A stretch of DNA of 25,742 nucleotides, from NCBI GenBank assembly GCA_035296705.1, contig DATHAL010000046.1, positions 1-25,742 on the forward strand, in the 5' to 3' direction. Origin of the DNA: WHSW01 sp035296705 (lineage in GTDB: Bacteria; Actinomycetota; Thermoleophilia; Solirubrobacterales; 70-9). This document shows, one piece after another, positions 7,640 through 16,152 of this stretch. The notes under the pieces are model-generated. The model searched no databases. It saw only the letters and a list, made by a program, of their open reading frames with translations, and was not told the origin of the DNA. Each line of letters starts with the position of its first letter. Position 1 is the stretch's first letter. A program made the translations under genes and the position numbers.

Positions 7640-9028
7640 CTAGGCCGGCATCCAGGGCTCGCGCCAGCCGCCGCGAGAGCTCGGCAGGCGGTTCGCCGAC
7701 TCCGGCCCCCATGTCCCGGGCTCGTAGGTCTCGATGCCGCACGGCTGGTCGATCAGCGGCTCGACGATTCGCCACGTCTCGTCGATCGCCTCCTGCGTGG
7801 GGAAGAGGCTGGGATCGCCGAGGAGGGCGTCACGAAGCAGCCGCTCGTAGGGCTCCGGCTGGTCGCCGATCTGCGTCGAGAACTCCATGTCGAGGTGCAC
7901 GGGCTGGAACGACTCCTCGCCGGCCTTCTTCGACATCAGGACGAGCTGCGCGCCGGGATCCGGCTTGATCCGCATCACGAGCTCGTCGGGAGGCGGGACC
8001 ATGCGCCCGCCGATCCCGAGCCGGGGCGGGCGCTGGAAGACCACCCTCACCTCGGTCGCCTCGAGGGGCAGCGACTTGCCCGCGCGGATGTAGAAGGGAA
8101 CGCCGGACCAGCGCCAGCTGTCGACATCGAGCTGGAGCGCGACGAAGGTCTCGGTCTCCGAGTCCGCTGCGACGCCCTTGACATCGCGGTAGCCCGCGTA
8201 CTGGCCGCGCACGTAGCGCTTCGGGTCGGCCGTGGGCATGGCACGGAAGAAGTCCGTCTTGCGGTCGCGGATCGCGTCGTGGTCGTCCGGGGCGCCCGAG
8301 GGCGGCTCCATCCCGACCAGCGCCATCACCTGAAGCAGATGGTTCTGGACCACGTCGCGCAGCGCTCCGACGGGGTCGTAGAAGCTCCCGCGGTCCTCGA
8401 CGCCGAAGTTCTCCGCCATCGTGATCTGCACCGAGCCGATGAAGCCGCGGTTCCAGATCGGCTCGAGGATCGCGTTCGCGAACCGCAGGTAGAGGATGTC
8501 CATGACCGGCTCCTTGCCGAGGAAATGGTCGATCCGGTAGATCTGCGACTCCTCGAGCACCGTGAGGAGCTCGCGGTTGAGCGCCTGAGCCGATTCGAGG
8601 TCGTGGCCGAACGGCTTCTCGAACACCACCCGCGCGCCGTCGGTGAGGCCGGCGCTGTGGAGCCGGCGCGCGACGTCGCCGAACAGGGACGGCGGGATCT
8701 CGAGGTAGAAGACCGCCTGGTTGCAGCGGCCCATCGCCTTCCCGACCTTCTGGTAGGTGTCGTCGTCGTCGAAGTCGCCGTACACGTACTCGAGCCGGTC
8801 CTCGAGCCGCCGGACCACGTCCTCGTCCGGATCCTTGACCGTCGCGTGGATCGAGTCGCGGGCGTAGTTGTCCAGGTCGACCTCGCTCCACTTGTTGCGC
8901 GCGACGCCGAGCACCTTGCAGTGAAGTTCGCCGCGGCGCTCGAGCCGGTAGAGCGCGTGGAACGTCATCTTCTTCGCGAGGTCGCCGGTGATCCCGAAGA
9001 CCACGAGCGTGTCGGCCTGCTCCGCCAT
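7640..9028 (-). CDS. zwf: Glucose-6-phosphate 1-dehydrogenase
   Basis: 462 residues. It oxidises glucose 6-phosphate to 6-phosphogluconolactone, the first step of the oxidative pentose phosphate pathway. The nucleotide loop FGITGDLAKK is at residues 11-20, the EKPFGHDLESA element follows at about 137-147, and the substrate/catalytic motif RIDHFLGKE is at 165-173. The C-terminal half (FYIRAGKSLPLEATEVRVVF) is the usual G6PD_C domain, so the gene is full length. It is divergent from gnd across 34 bp and lacks a visible Shine-Dalgarno sequence. A TAGATT on its strand (9044-9039) lies 10 bases before the ATG. The opcA activator gene often found next to actinobacterial zwf is absent here. Confidence 0.95.
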   Translation of the reverse strand: MAEQADTLVVFGITGDLAKKMTFHALYRLERRGELHCKVLGVARNKWSEVDLDNYARDSIHATVKDPDEDVVRRLEDRLEYVYGDFDDDDTYQKVGKAMGRCNQAVFYLEIPPSLFGDVARRLHSAGLTDGARVVFEKPFGHDLESAQALNRELLTVLEESQIYRIDHFLGKEPVMDILYLRFANAILEPIWNRGFIGSVQITMAENFGVEDRGSFYDPVGALRDVVQNHLLQVMALVGMEPPSGAPDDHDAIRDRKTDFFRAMPTADPKRYVRGQYAGYRDVKGVAADSETETFVALQLDVDSWRWSGVPFYIRAGKSLPLEATEVRVVFQRPPRLGIGGRMVPPPDELVMRIKPDPGAQLVLMSKKAGEESFQPVHLDMEFSTQIGDQPEPYERLLRDALLGDPSLFPTQEAIDETWRIVEPLIDQPCGIETYEPGTWGPESANRLPSSRGGWREPWMPA

Positions 9029-9048
9029 CTGCGCGGGGAATCTACGCT

Positions 9049-9054
9049 TAGTAT
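9049..9054 (+). promoter_or_regulatory. -10 element (TAGTAT) for a probable leaderless gnd transcript
   Basis: TAGTAT followed by 8 bases and the ATG at 9063. It lies in the 34-bp gap between the divergent zwf and gnd starts, so the -35 region would fall inside zwf coding sequence. No Shine-Dalgarno sequence is present. Confidence 0.5.
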
Positions 9055-9062
9055 CCGGACGG

Positions 9063-10079
9063 ATGCAGCTAGGAATGGTGGGCCTGGGGCGGATGGGCGC
9101 GAACCTCGTTCGCCGGCTGATGCGCGACGGCCACGACTGCGTGGTCTACGACGTCAACCCGGAGGCGATCGGGACGCTCGCCGGGGAGGGGGCCACCGGC
9201 GCCGAGTCGCTGGACGACTTCATAGCGAAGCTGTCTGCGCCGCGAGCCGTCTGGGTCATGGTGCCCGCGGGCGGGATCACCGAGAGCACCGTCGACGAGC
9301 TCGGTGCGCGACTGGAGGCCGGCGACGCGATCATCGACGGCGGCAACTCCTACTACCGCGACGACATCCGCCGCTCGTCGAAGCTCGCCGAGCGGGGCAT
9401 CGACTACATCGACTGCGGCACCTCCGGCGGCGTCTTCGGCCTCGACCGCGGCTACTGCCTGATGATCGGCGGCCCGGAGGAGGCGGTGAGGAGGCTCGAC
9501 CCGATCTTCGCGACGATCGCGCCCGGGGTCGATGCCGCGGAGCGGACACCTGGGCGAAGCGGCGACCCCTCGACCGCCGAGCACGGCTACCTGCACTGCG
9601 GGCCGAGCGGCGCCGGGCACTTCGTGAAGATGGTCCACAACGGGATCGAGTACGGGGTGATGGCGGCATACGCCGAGGGCCTCAACATCCTCAAGAACGC
9701 CGACGCCGGCAAGCACCCGCGCGAGGCCGACGCCGAGACCGCGCCGCTCACCGACCCGCAGTTCTACGAGTACGAGATCGACATCCCGGAGGTCGCGGAG
9801 CTCTGGCGTCGCGGCAGCGTGATCGGCTCCTGGCTCCTCGACCTGACCGCCGCGGCGCTCGCCGATTCGCCGACGCTGGAGGACTTCGAGGGCCGCGTCT
9901 CGGATTCCGGCGAGGGCCGCTGGACCTCGATCGCGGCGATCGAGGAGGGGGTGCCGGCGCCGGTGCTCTCGAACGCGCTCTACTCCCGCTTCGCCTCGCG
10001 CGGCCTCGACGACTTCGCCGACAAGGTGCTCTCTGCGATGCGAAGGCAGTTCGGCGGCCACGAAGAGAAGCAGGATTGA
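9063..10079 (+). CDS. gnd: 6-Phosphogluconate dehydrogenase, decarboxylating, short (GndA/NAD-type) form
   Basis: 338 residues; it converts 6-phosphogluconate to ribulose 5-phosphate and CO2. The Rossmann motif GLGRMG is at residues 7-12. The second strand ends YDVNPE with an acidic Asp30, and the family signature DGGNSYYRDDIRR follows (92-104). The catalytic segment GPSGAGHFVKMVHNGIEYG (180-198) contains Lys189. The protein is about 130 residues shorter than the classical 470-residue NADP enzyme and matches the short bacterial group, whose acidic residue after strand 2 favours NAD. NAD preference is therefore inferred, not shown. The stop overlaps the TTG start of pgl by 4 bp. Confidence 0.93.
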   Translation: MQLGMVGLGRMGANLVRRLMRDGHDCVVYDVNPEAIGTLAGEGATGAESLDDFIAKLSAPRAVWVMVPAGGITESTVDELGARLEAGDAIIDGGNSYYRDDIRRSSKLAERGIDYIDCGTSGGVFGLDRGYCLMIGGPEEAVRRLDPIFATIAPGVDAAERTPGRSGDPSTAEHGYLHCGPSGAGHFVKMVHNGIEYGVMAAYAEGLNILKNADAGKHPREADAETAPLTDPQFYEYEIDIPEVAELWRRGSVIGSWLLDLTAAALADSPTLEDFEGRVSDSGEGRWTSIAAIEEGVPAPVLSNALYSRFASRGLDDFADKVLSAMRRQFGGHEEKQD

Positions 10080-10732
10080 CCGAGGAGGTCCTCGCGGACT
10101 CAGAGGCGGCGGCGGTGCGCGGCGCCGAGCTGATCACGGAGGCGGCGGACGCGGCGATCGGCGAGCGTGGCTCGTTCTCGCTCGCGGTCAGCGGAGGCCA
10201 CGCGCCGTGGCGGATGTTCGAGCTCCTCGGCGAGCGAGAGCTCGACTGGCGGCGCGTGACGATCCTGCAGGTCGACGAGCGCGTCGCGCCCGACGGTGAC
10301 GCCGACCGGAACCTGACCCGCCTGCGCGACAGCCTGCCGGCCGAGGCCCTGGAGCGCCTGCGGCCGATGCCGGTCACCGACCCCGACCCGGAGGCCGCCG
10401 CCGCGCGCTACGCCGCCGAGCTGCCCGAGCGGATCGATCTCGTTCACCTCGGCCTGGGGCCCGACGGCCACACTGCGTCGCTCGTTCCCGGCGACCCGGT
10501 GCTCGACGTGCGCGATCGGCAGGTCGCGGTGACGGGCGAGTATCACGGGCGCCGACGGATGACGCTCACCTATCCGGTGCTGGAGGCCGCGCGGACGGTT
10601 CTCTGGCTGGTGACGGGGGCTGACAAGCCCGAGGCCCTGGCGAAGCTTCGGGCCGGCGACAAATCGATCCCTGCCGGTCGGCTGCGCGCCGCCAACGCGA
10701 TCCTCCTCGCCGACCGGGAGGCAGCCGCGTAG
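10076..10732 (+). CDS. pgl: 6-Phosphogluconolactonase
   Basis: 218 residues of the DevB/SOL family. It hydrolyses 6-phosphogluconolactone, linking zwf to gnd. Motifs: AVSGGHAPWRMFELL (about 37-51), the active-site segment VDERVAPDGDADRN (66-79), and LGLGPDGHTASLVPG (about 123-137), all typical of the glucosamine-6-phosphate isomerase fold. The start is probably the TTG at 10076, which overlaps the gnd stop (TTGA). No ATG or GTG occurs near the beginning of the fold, although the frame remains open far upstream because it is antisense to zwf. It ends one base before the convergent rpiA stop, leaving no room for a terminator between them. Confidence 0.9.
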   Translation: MTEEVLADSEAAAVRGAELITEAADAAIGERGSFSLAVSGGHAPWRMFELLGERELDWRRVTILQVDERVAPDGDADRNLTRLRDSLPAEALERLRPMPVTDPDPEAAAARYAAELPERIDLVHLGLGPDGHTASLVPGDPVLDVRDRQVAVTGEYHGRRRMTLTYPVLEAARTVLWLVTGADKPEALAKLRAGDKSIPAGRLRAANAILLADREAAA

Positions 10733-10733
10733 C

Positions 10734-11381
10734 TCAGACCTCGATCCGATCCACCGCCGCGTCGCGGCCGATCAGCACCTCGCTCACCATCTGCGGCGCG
10801 AAGAGGCCATGGTCGACGACTCCCGGAGTGGCGGCGAGGCGCGCTGCGAGCAGGCTCGGATCGTCGACGCCGCCGGTGTAGTCGGCGATCACGCCGCCGT
10901 CCGGCGAGCGCGCGGCGCCGTCGCGCAGCTCGACGTCGCCGAGCCGGCCGAGCGTGGACGGGAGGCCGAACTCGAGTAGCTCGAGCGGGATCGGAGCCGC
11001 GATCTCGTCGACCGGCTTGGAGGAGTCGGCGATCACGATGAAGCGGTCCGCGGCCGCGGCGACGATCTTCTCGCGTGTATGCGCGCCGCCCCCGCCCTTG
11101 ACCAGCCAGCCGTCCGGGGCGACCTGGTCCGCTCCGTCAATCGCGATGTCCAGGCGCTCGAGGGAGTCGAACTGCTCGACCGCGATCCCCAGCTCCCGGG
11201 CCTGCTCCTCGGTCGCGACCGAGGTCGCCACGCAGCGGATGTCGAGCTCGCGCTCGGCGAGCGCCGGGAGCAGGAAGGCGACGGTCGATCCGGTGCCGAG
11301 CCCGACGAGCATCCCGTCCTCGACGAGCCGCGCCGCGGCCTCCGCCGCCGCCCTCTTCTCGGCATCGGTTAGGGAGCTCAC
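10734..11381 (-). CDS. rpiA: Ribose-5-phosphate isomerase A
   Basis: 215 residues; it interconverts ribose 5-phosphate and ribulose 5-phosphate. Motifs are complete: GLGTGST (27-33, phosphate loop), the catalytic region IDGADQV (81-87), KGGGGAHTREK (95-105) and VIADSSK. The GTG at 11381 was chosen because it lies just before the first helix (LTDAEKRAAAEAAA) and no ATG is near. A TACATT hexamer (11396-11391) sits 9 bases upstream, consistent with a leaderless message. The frame stays open further upstream only because it runs antisense to tkt. The gene is divergent from tkt across 21 bp. Confidence 0.93.
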   Translation of the reverse strand: MSSLTDAEKRAAAEAAARLVEDGMLVGLGTGSTVAFLLPALAERELDIRCVATSVATEEQARELGIAVEQFDSLERLDIAIDGADQVAPDGWLVKGGGGAHTREKIVAAAADRFIVIADSSKPVDEIAAPIPLELLEFGLPSTLGRLGDVELRDGAARSPDGGVIADYTGGVDDPSLLAARLAATPGVVDHGLFAPQMVSEVLIGRDAAVDRIEV

Positions 11382-11390
11382 CGATGCGTC

Positions 11391-11396
11391 AATGTA
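11391..11396 (-). promoter_or_regulatory. Possible -10 element (TACATT) for leaderless rpiA
   Basis: On the minus strand TACATT is followed by 9 bases and the GTG at 11381. The divergent tkt ATG is only 7 bp beyond the hexamer, so any -35 contact would lie inside tkt. Confidence 0.4.
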
Positions 11397-11402
11397 TGAC
11401 TC

Positions 11403-13466
11403 ATGCCGGACATCGACCAGCTCTCGATCAACACCATCAGGACGCTCTCGATCGACGCGATCCAAAAGGCGAACTCCGGCCACCCCGGCACGCCGATGGC
11501 GATGGCGCCGGTCGCGTACACGATCTGGCAGCGCTTCCTTCGGTTCGACCCGGCAAACCCGATCTGGCCGAACCGAGACCGCTTCGTCCTCTCGGCCGGT
11601 CACGCCTCGATGCTCCTGTACTCGCTCCTGCACCTCACGGGAGTGCGCGCCGTCGATCCCGACTACGAGGTCGAGGGCCGCCAGTCGGTGACCCTCGACG
11701 ACATCAAGTGCTTCCGTCAGCTCGACTCGAAGGCCGCCGGACACCCGGAGTACCGCTGGACCTCCGGCGTCGAGACGACGACCGGGCCGCTCGGTCAGGG
11801 CGTTGCGACCTCGATCGGGATGGCGGTCGCGTCGAAGTGGATGAGCGCGCACTTCAACCGGCCCGGCTTCGAGATGTTCGACTTCGACGTCTACGTGATC
11901 GCCGGCGACGGCGACCTGATGGAGGGCGTCTCCCACGAGGCCGCCTCGTTCGCAGGACACCAGCGGCTCGACAACCTCTGCTGGATCTACGACAACAACC
12001 ACATCTCGATCGACGGCCGCACGGACATCACCTACGGCGACGACGTCGCCGGCCGCTTCATGAGCTACGGCTGGAACGTGACCAGGGTCGGCGATGCGAA
12101 CGACCTCGGCATGCTCACGCGGGCCTTCGAGGGCTTCCGCGCGACCACGGACAGGCCCACGCTCGTGATCGTCGACAGTCACATCGGCTACGGCGCCCCG
12201 CACAAGGTCGACACCGCCGAGGCCCACGGCGAGCCGCTCGGCGAGGAGGAGGTCCGGGAGACCAAGCGCGCGTACGGCTGGCCCGAGGACGCCCAGTTCC
12301 TGATCCCGGACGGGGTGCGGGAGAACTTCGACTCCGGGCTCGGCACCCGCGGTGCGACGCTCCGCGAGGAGTGGGAGCGGCTGCTCGTCTCATACGAGCG
12401 CGAGCACGAGACGCTCGCGCGCCAGATCGACGCGATGCAGCGCCGCGAGCTCCCCGACGCCTGGGACCGCGACATCCCGAGCTTCGAGCCCGACGAGAAG
12501 GGCCTCGCCACCCGGAAGGCCTCGAACAGGGTCGAGAACGCGCTCGCGCCTCAGGTTCCCTGGTTTTTGAGCGGCTCCGCCGACCTCACCGACTCGACGT
12601 CGGTCCGGCTCGCCTTCGACGAAGTGACGGACTTCCAGCCCGACCGCCGCACAGGGCGCAACCTCCACTACGGGATCCGCGAGCACGTCTCGGCGGCGAT
12701 CTCCAACGGGCTCTCGATCTCGAAGCTCAGGCCGTCCTGGTCGACCTATCTCGTCTTCTCCGACTACGCGCGGCCCGCGATCCGCCTCTCGGCGCTCATG
12801 GAGCTCCCGGTGATCCACATCTTCACCCACGATTCGATCGGGCTCGGCGAGGACGGGCCGACCCACCAGCCGGTCGAGCAGCTCGCCTCGCTGCGCGCGA
12901 TCCCCGGGCTCAACGTGATCCGGCCGGCTGACGCGAACGAGGTCGCCGAGGCGTGGCGGCTGACGATGGAGCAGCACCACCAGCCGGTCGCGCTCGTGCT
13001 GACCCGGCAGAACGTGCCGATCCTCGACCGCACCCGCTACGCGTCGGCCGACCGGCTGCGGCGCGGCGGCTACGTCCTGGCGGACCCCGAGGGCTCAGAC
13101 CCCGAGCTGATCCTGATCGCGACCGGGAGCGAGGTGGCGCTCGCCGCTCAGGCCCACGAGAAGCTGATCGACGACGGCATCCGGGCGCGAGTCGTCAGCC
13201 TGCCGTCGTTCTACCTCTTCGACCAGCAGCCGGAGGAGTACCGCGAGAGCGTTCTGCCGCCCTCCGTCACCGCCCGGATCTCGATCGAGGAGGCTTCGAC
13301 CATCGGCTGGGACCGCTACGTCGGCTCCGAGGGGAGGATGATCGGCATGCACACGTTCGGCTCCTCGGCCCCGCTCAAGGATGTGCTCGGCAAGTACGGG
13401 TTCACGCCTGAGAAGGTGGTCGAGACGTCCCGCGCCCTACTGGAAGGCAAGGAGATCAAGGTATGA
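11403..13466 (+). CDS. tkt: Transketolase
   Basis: 687 residues, full length. This thiamine-diphosphate enzyme moves two-carbon units between ketose and aldose phosphates in the non-oxidative pentose phosphate pathway. Seen: the N-terminal signature KANSGHPGTPMAMAP (22-36), the TPP-binding GDGDLMEG (168-175) ending in YDNNHISIDG, the middle pyrimidine domain with GIREHVSAAISNG, and IFTHDSIGLGEDGPTHQPVEQL, the standard transketolase motif. The C-terminal domain LILIATGSEVALA is intact. Its ATG is 21 bp from the divergent rpiA start and has no Shine-Dalgarno sequence; CAATGT seven bases upstream is at best a weak -10. It overlaps tal by 4 bp. Confidence 0.97.
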   Translation: MPDIDQLSINTIRTLSIDAIQKANSGHPGTPMAMAPVAYTIWQRFLRFDPANPIWPNRDRFVLSAGHASMLLYSLLHLTGVRAVDPDYEVEGRQSVTLDDIKCFRQLDSKAAGHPEYRWTSGVETTTGPLGQGVATSIGMAVASKWMSAHFNRPGFEMFDFDVYVIAGDGDLMEGVSHEAASFAGHQRLDNLCWIYDNNHISIDGRTDITYGDDVAGRFMSYGWNVTRVGDANDLGMLTRAFEGFRATTDRPTLVIVDSHIGYGAPHKVDTAEAHGEPLGEEEVRETKRAYGWPEDAQFLIPDGVRENFDSGLGTRGATLREEWERLLVSYEREHETLARQIDAMQRRELPDAWDRDIPSFEPDEKGLATRKASNRVENALAPQVPWFLSGSADLTDSTSVRLAFDEVTDFQPDRRTGRNLHYGIREHVSAAISNGLSISKLRPSWSTYLVFSDYARPAIRLSALMELPVIHIFTHDSIGLGEDGPTHQPVEQLASLRAIPGLNVIRPADANEVAEAWRLTMEQHHQPVALVLTRQNVPILDRTRYASADRLRRGGYVLADPEGSDPELILIATGSEVALAAQAHEKLIDDGIRARVVSLPSFYLFDQQPEEYRESVLPPSVTARISIEEASTIGWDRYVGSEGRMIGMHTFGSSAPLKDVLGKYGFTPEKVVETSRALLEGKEIKV

Positions 13467-14539
13467 ATCCCAACCAGCGACTGCACGAGCTCGGCCAGAG
13501 CCTCTGGGTGGACAACATCACCCGCGACATGCTCGACGACGGCACGCTCGCCCGCTACATCGACGAGTACTCGATCACCGGGCTGACGTCGAACCCGACG
13601 ATCTTCGACAAGGCGATCGGCGGCGGTCACGCCTACGACGAGCAGATCGCCGAGCTGGTGGACCAGGGGCTGGAGGGCGAGGAGCTCTTCTTCGAGCTGG
13701 CGACCACGGATCTGCGCCGCGCCGCGGACCTCTTCGAGCCGGTCCACGAGCGCACCGACGGGGTCGACGGCTGGGTCTCGCTCGAGGTCTCGCCGCTGCT
13801 CGCCGACGGCGCCGAACCGACGATCGAGCAGGCCTCAAAGCTGCACTCGAAGGCGGACTGCAACGTGTTCATCAAGATCCCGGGAACCGAGGCGGGCGGC
13901 ACCGCGATCGAGGAGTCGATCTTCGCCGGGATACCGATCAACGTGACGCTGCTCTTCTCGCGCGAGCATTACCTGGCCGCCGCGGACGCCTACATGCGCG
14001 GCGTCGAGCGCCGGATCGAGGCCGGCCTCGATCCGGCGGTGCCCTCGGTCGCCTCCGTGTTCATCAGCCGATGGGACGTCGCGGTGGCCGACGAGGTCGG
14101 CGACGACCTCCGCAACACGCTCGGGACCGCGATCGGCAAGCGCACCTACCGCGCCTACCGCGAGCTGCTCGACTCCGATCGCTGGCAGCGCCTCCTGAAC
14201 GAGGGCGCCCGGCCGCAGCGCCTGCTCTTCGCGAGCACCGGCACCAAGGACCCGGATGCCTCGGACGTCCTCTACGTCGAGGGTCTCGCGGCCCCGTTCA
14301 CGATCAACACCATGCCGGACAAGACGCTGCTCTCCTTCGCGGACCACGGTGAGGTGGGCGAGCCGATTCCCGCCGACGGCGGCGACGCGGAGGAGACGCT
14401 GGCCGCGTTCGCGGACGCGGGCATCGACACCGACGCGCTCGCCGAGCGTCTGCAGGAGGAGGGCAAGGACGCGTTCTCGGCATCCTGGCAGGACATGCTC
14501 GAGACGATCTCCGGCGAGCGGGAGAAGGTCGCTTCGTGA
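13463..14539 (+). CDS. tal: Transaldolase
   Basis: 358 residues, the size of the long actinobacterial/cyanobacterial transaldolases. It transfers a dihydroxyacetone unit between sugar phosphates. The N-terminal SITGLTSNPTIFDKAIGG is the family signature. NVFIKIPGT (134-142) carries the Schiff-base Lys138. LFASTGTKDPDASDVLYVEGL and TINTMPDKTLLSFADHG are the usual C-terminal elements of this subfamily. The ATG overlaps the tkt stop (ATGA), so the two are translationally coupled. It is followed after 14 bp by pgi. Confidence 0.95.
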   Translation: MNPNQRLHELGQSLWVDNITRDMLDDGTLARYIDEYSITGLTSNPTIFDKAIGGGHAYDEQIAELVDQGLEGEELFFELATTDLRRAADLFEPVHERTDGVDGWVSLEVSPLLADGAEPTIEQASKLHSKADCNVFIKIPGTEAGGTAIEESIFAGIPINVTLLFSREHYLAAADAYMRGVERRIEAGLDPAVPSVASVFISRWDVAVADEVGDDLRNTLGTAIGKRTYRAYRELLDSDRWQRLLNEGARPQRLLFASTGTKDPDASDVLYVEGLAAPFTINTMPDKTLLSFADHGEVGEPIPADGGDAEETLAAFADAGIDTDALAERLQEEGKDAFSASWQDMLETISGEREKVAS

Positions 14540-14553
14540 TTCGATAGCGGCGG

Positions 14554-16152
14554 ATGACGCCGCTTCGCGAACGCGAGAGCTTTCGCGCCCTCTCCCAACA
14601 CCAGGCCGAGCTCGCCGGCGGCCACCTCCGTGAGCTCTTCGCCGAGGATCCCGGGCGCGGCGAGCGGCTGGTCGCCGAGGCGGCGGGCCTCCACCTCGAC
14701 TACTCGAAGAACCGGGTCACCGACGAGACGCTCGGCCTGCTCGTCACGCTCGCGGCCGAGTCCGGGCTCGCGGAGCGCCGCGAGGCGATGTTCCGCGGCG
14801 AGCACATCAACACCACCGAGGACCGCGCGGTGCTCCACGTCGCGCTGCGGATGCCGCGCGACCGCTCGCTCGTGGTGGACGGGGTGGACGTCGTCAAGGA
14901 GGTGCACGAGGTCCTCGACCGGATGAGCGCCTTCTGCGACCGGATCCGGGACGGCGAGTGGCGCGGCCACACCGGCCAGCGGATCCGCAACGTGATCAAC
15001 ATCGGCATCGGCGGCTCGGACCTCGGCCCGGTGATGGCCTACGAGGCGCTGCGCCACTACTCGGCGCGCGAGATGACGTTCCGCTTCGTCTCCAACGTCG
15101 ACGGCACCGACTTCGCCGAGGCCACGCGCGACCTCGACCCGGCCGAGACGCTGTTCATCGTCTCCTCGAAGACGTTCACGACGCTCGAGACGATGACCAA
15201 CGCGCGCACGGCGCGCGAGTGGGCGCTCGCCGGCCTCGGCGGCGATGAGTCCGCGGTCGCCAAGCACTTCGTCGCGGTCTCCACCAACGCCGACGCCGTC
15301 GCCGAGTTCGGGATCGACACCGGGAACATGTTCGGGTTCTGGGAGTGGGTCGGCGGCCGTTACTCCATGGACTCCGCGATCGGCCTCTCGACGATGCTCG
15401 CGATCGGCCCCGAGCGCTTCAGGGAGATGCTCGCCGGCTTCCACGCCATCGACGAGCACTTCCGGACGGCGCCGACGGAATCGAACCTGCCGGTCCTCAT
15501 GGGCCTGCTCGCCGTCTGGTACGGCGACTTCTTCGGCTCCCAAACCGTCGCGGTGCTGCCGTACGAGCAGTATCTCAAGCGCTTTCCCGCCTACCTGCAG
15601 CAGCTCACGATGGAGTCCAACGGAAAGCACGTGACGCTCACGGGTGAGCGCGTGGATTACGAGACCGGTGCCGTTTACTGGGGCGAGCCCGGGACGAACG
15701 GCCAGCACTCCTTCTACCAGCTCATCCATCAGGGCACGAAGCTGATCCCATGCGACCTGATCGGGTTCATGGAGCCGCTCAACCCGCTCTCGGATCATCA
15801 CGACCTGCTGATCTCAAACGTCTTCGCCCAGGCGGAGGCGCTCGCCTTCGGCGAGGAGGCGGACGAGCCCTACCGGCGCTTCGAGGGCAACCGGCCGACC
15901 AACGTGATCCTCGCCGAGCGACTCGATCCCGCGACTCTCGGCAGCCTGGTCGCACTCTATGAGCACAGCGTCTTCACGCAGGGGACGATCTGGGAGATCA
16001 ACTCCTTCGACCAGTGGGGGGTGGAGCTCGGGAAGGTGCTGGCGAGGCGGATCATCCCCGAGCTCCAGGCGCCCGAGGAGCCGGAGCTGGCACACGACAG
16101 CTCGACCAACGCCCTGATCCGTCGCTACCGCGCACACCGCCAGGGTGGCTGA
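14554..16152 (+). CDS. pgi: Glucose-6-phosphate isomerase
   Basis: 532 residues, the long (E. coli/eukaryote-like) form. It interconverts glucose 6-phosphate and fructose 6-phosphate, closing the cycle back from tkt and tal to zwf. Seen: NIGIGGSDLGP (SIS sugar-phosphate loop), IVSSKTFTTLETMTNA, FWEWVGGRYSMDSAIG (first signature, about 262-277), NGQHSFYQLIHQGTK with the catalytic His, and GTIWEINSFDQWGVELGK (second signature, 477-494). The ATG at 14554 lies 14 bp after tal, most likely in the same transcript. The end overlaps the HAD phosphatase gene by 8 bp. Confidence 0.96.
   Translation: MTPLRERESFRALSQHQAELAGGHLRELFAEDPGRGERLVAEAAGLHLDYSKNRVTDETLGLLVTLAAESGLAERREAMFRGEHINTTEDRAVLHVALRMPRDRSLVVDGVDVVKEVHEVLDRMSAFCDRIRDGEWRGHTGQRIRNVINIGIGGSDLGPVMAYEALRHYSAREMTFRFVSNVDGTDFAEATRDLDPAETLFIVSSKTFTTLETMTNARTAREWALAGLGGDESAVAKHFVAVSTNADAVAEFGIDTGNMFGFWEWVGGRYSMDSAIGLSTMLAIGPERFREMLAGFHAIDEHFRTAPTESNLPVLMGLLAVWYGDFFGSQTVAVLPYEQYLKRFPAYLQQLTMESNGKHVTLTGERVDYETGAVYWGEPGTNGQHSFYQLIHQGTKLIPCDLIGFMEPLNPLSDHHDLLISNVFAQAEALAFGEEADEPYRRFEGNRPTNVILAERLDPATLGSLVALYEHSVFTQGTIWEINSFDQWGVELGKVLARRIIPELQAPEEPELAHDSSTNALIRRYRAHRQGG

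Noticed and set aside
7895..10075. Very long plus-strand open frame ending in pgl
   Set aside because: The part before 10076 is antisense to zwf and then out of frame with gnd; it has Arg/Asp-rich shadow composition and no domain. Only the pgl portion is real.
10728..10737. GTAGCTCAGA, resembling a tRNA D-arm
   Set aside because: It is formed by the pgl and rpiA stop codons; no acceptor stem, anticodon arm or TTC loop surrounds it.
11382..12227. Upstream extension of rpiA antisense to tkt
   Set aside because: The RpiA fold begins at 11381; the extension is only the complement of transketolase.
14272..15801. 509-codon minus-strand open frame opposite pgi
   Set aside because: Low-information shadow (repeated RR/VG/EV segments) of a well-supported gene.
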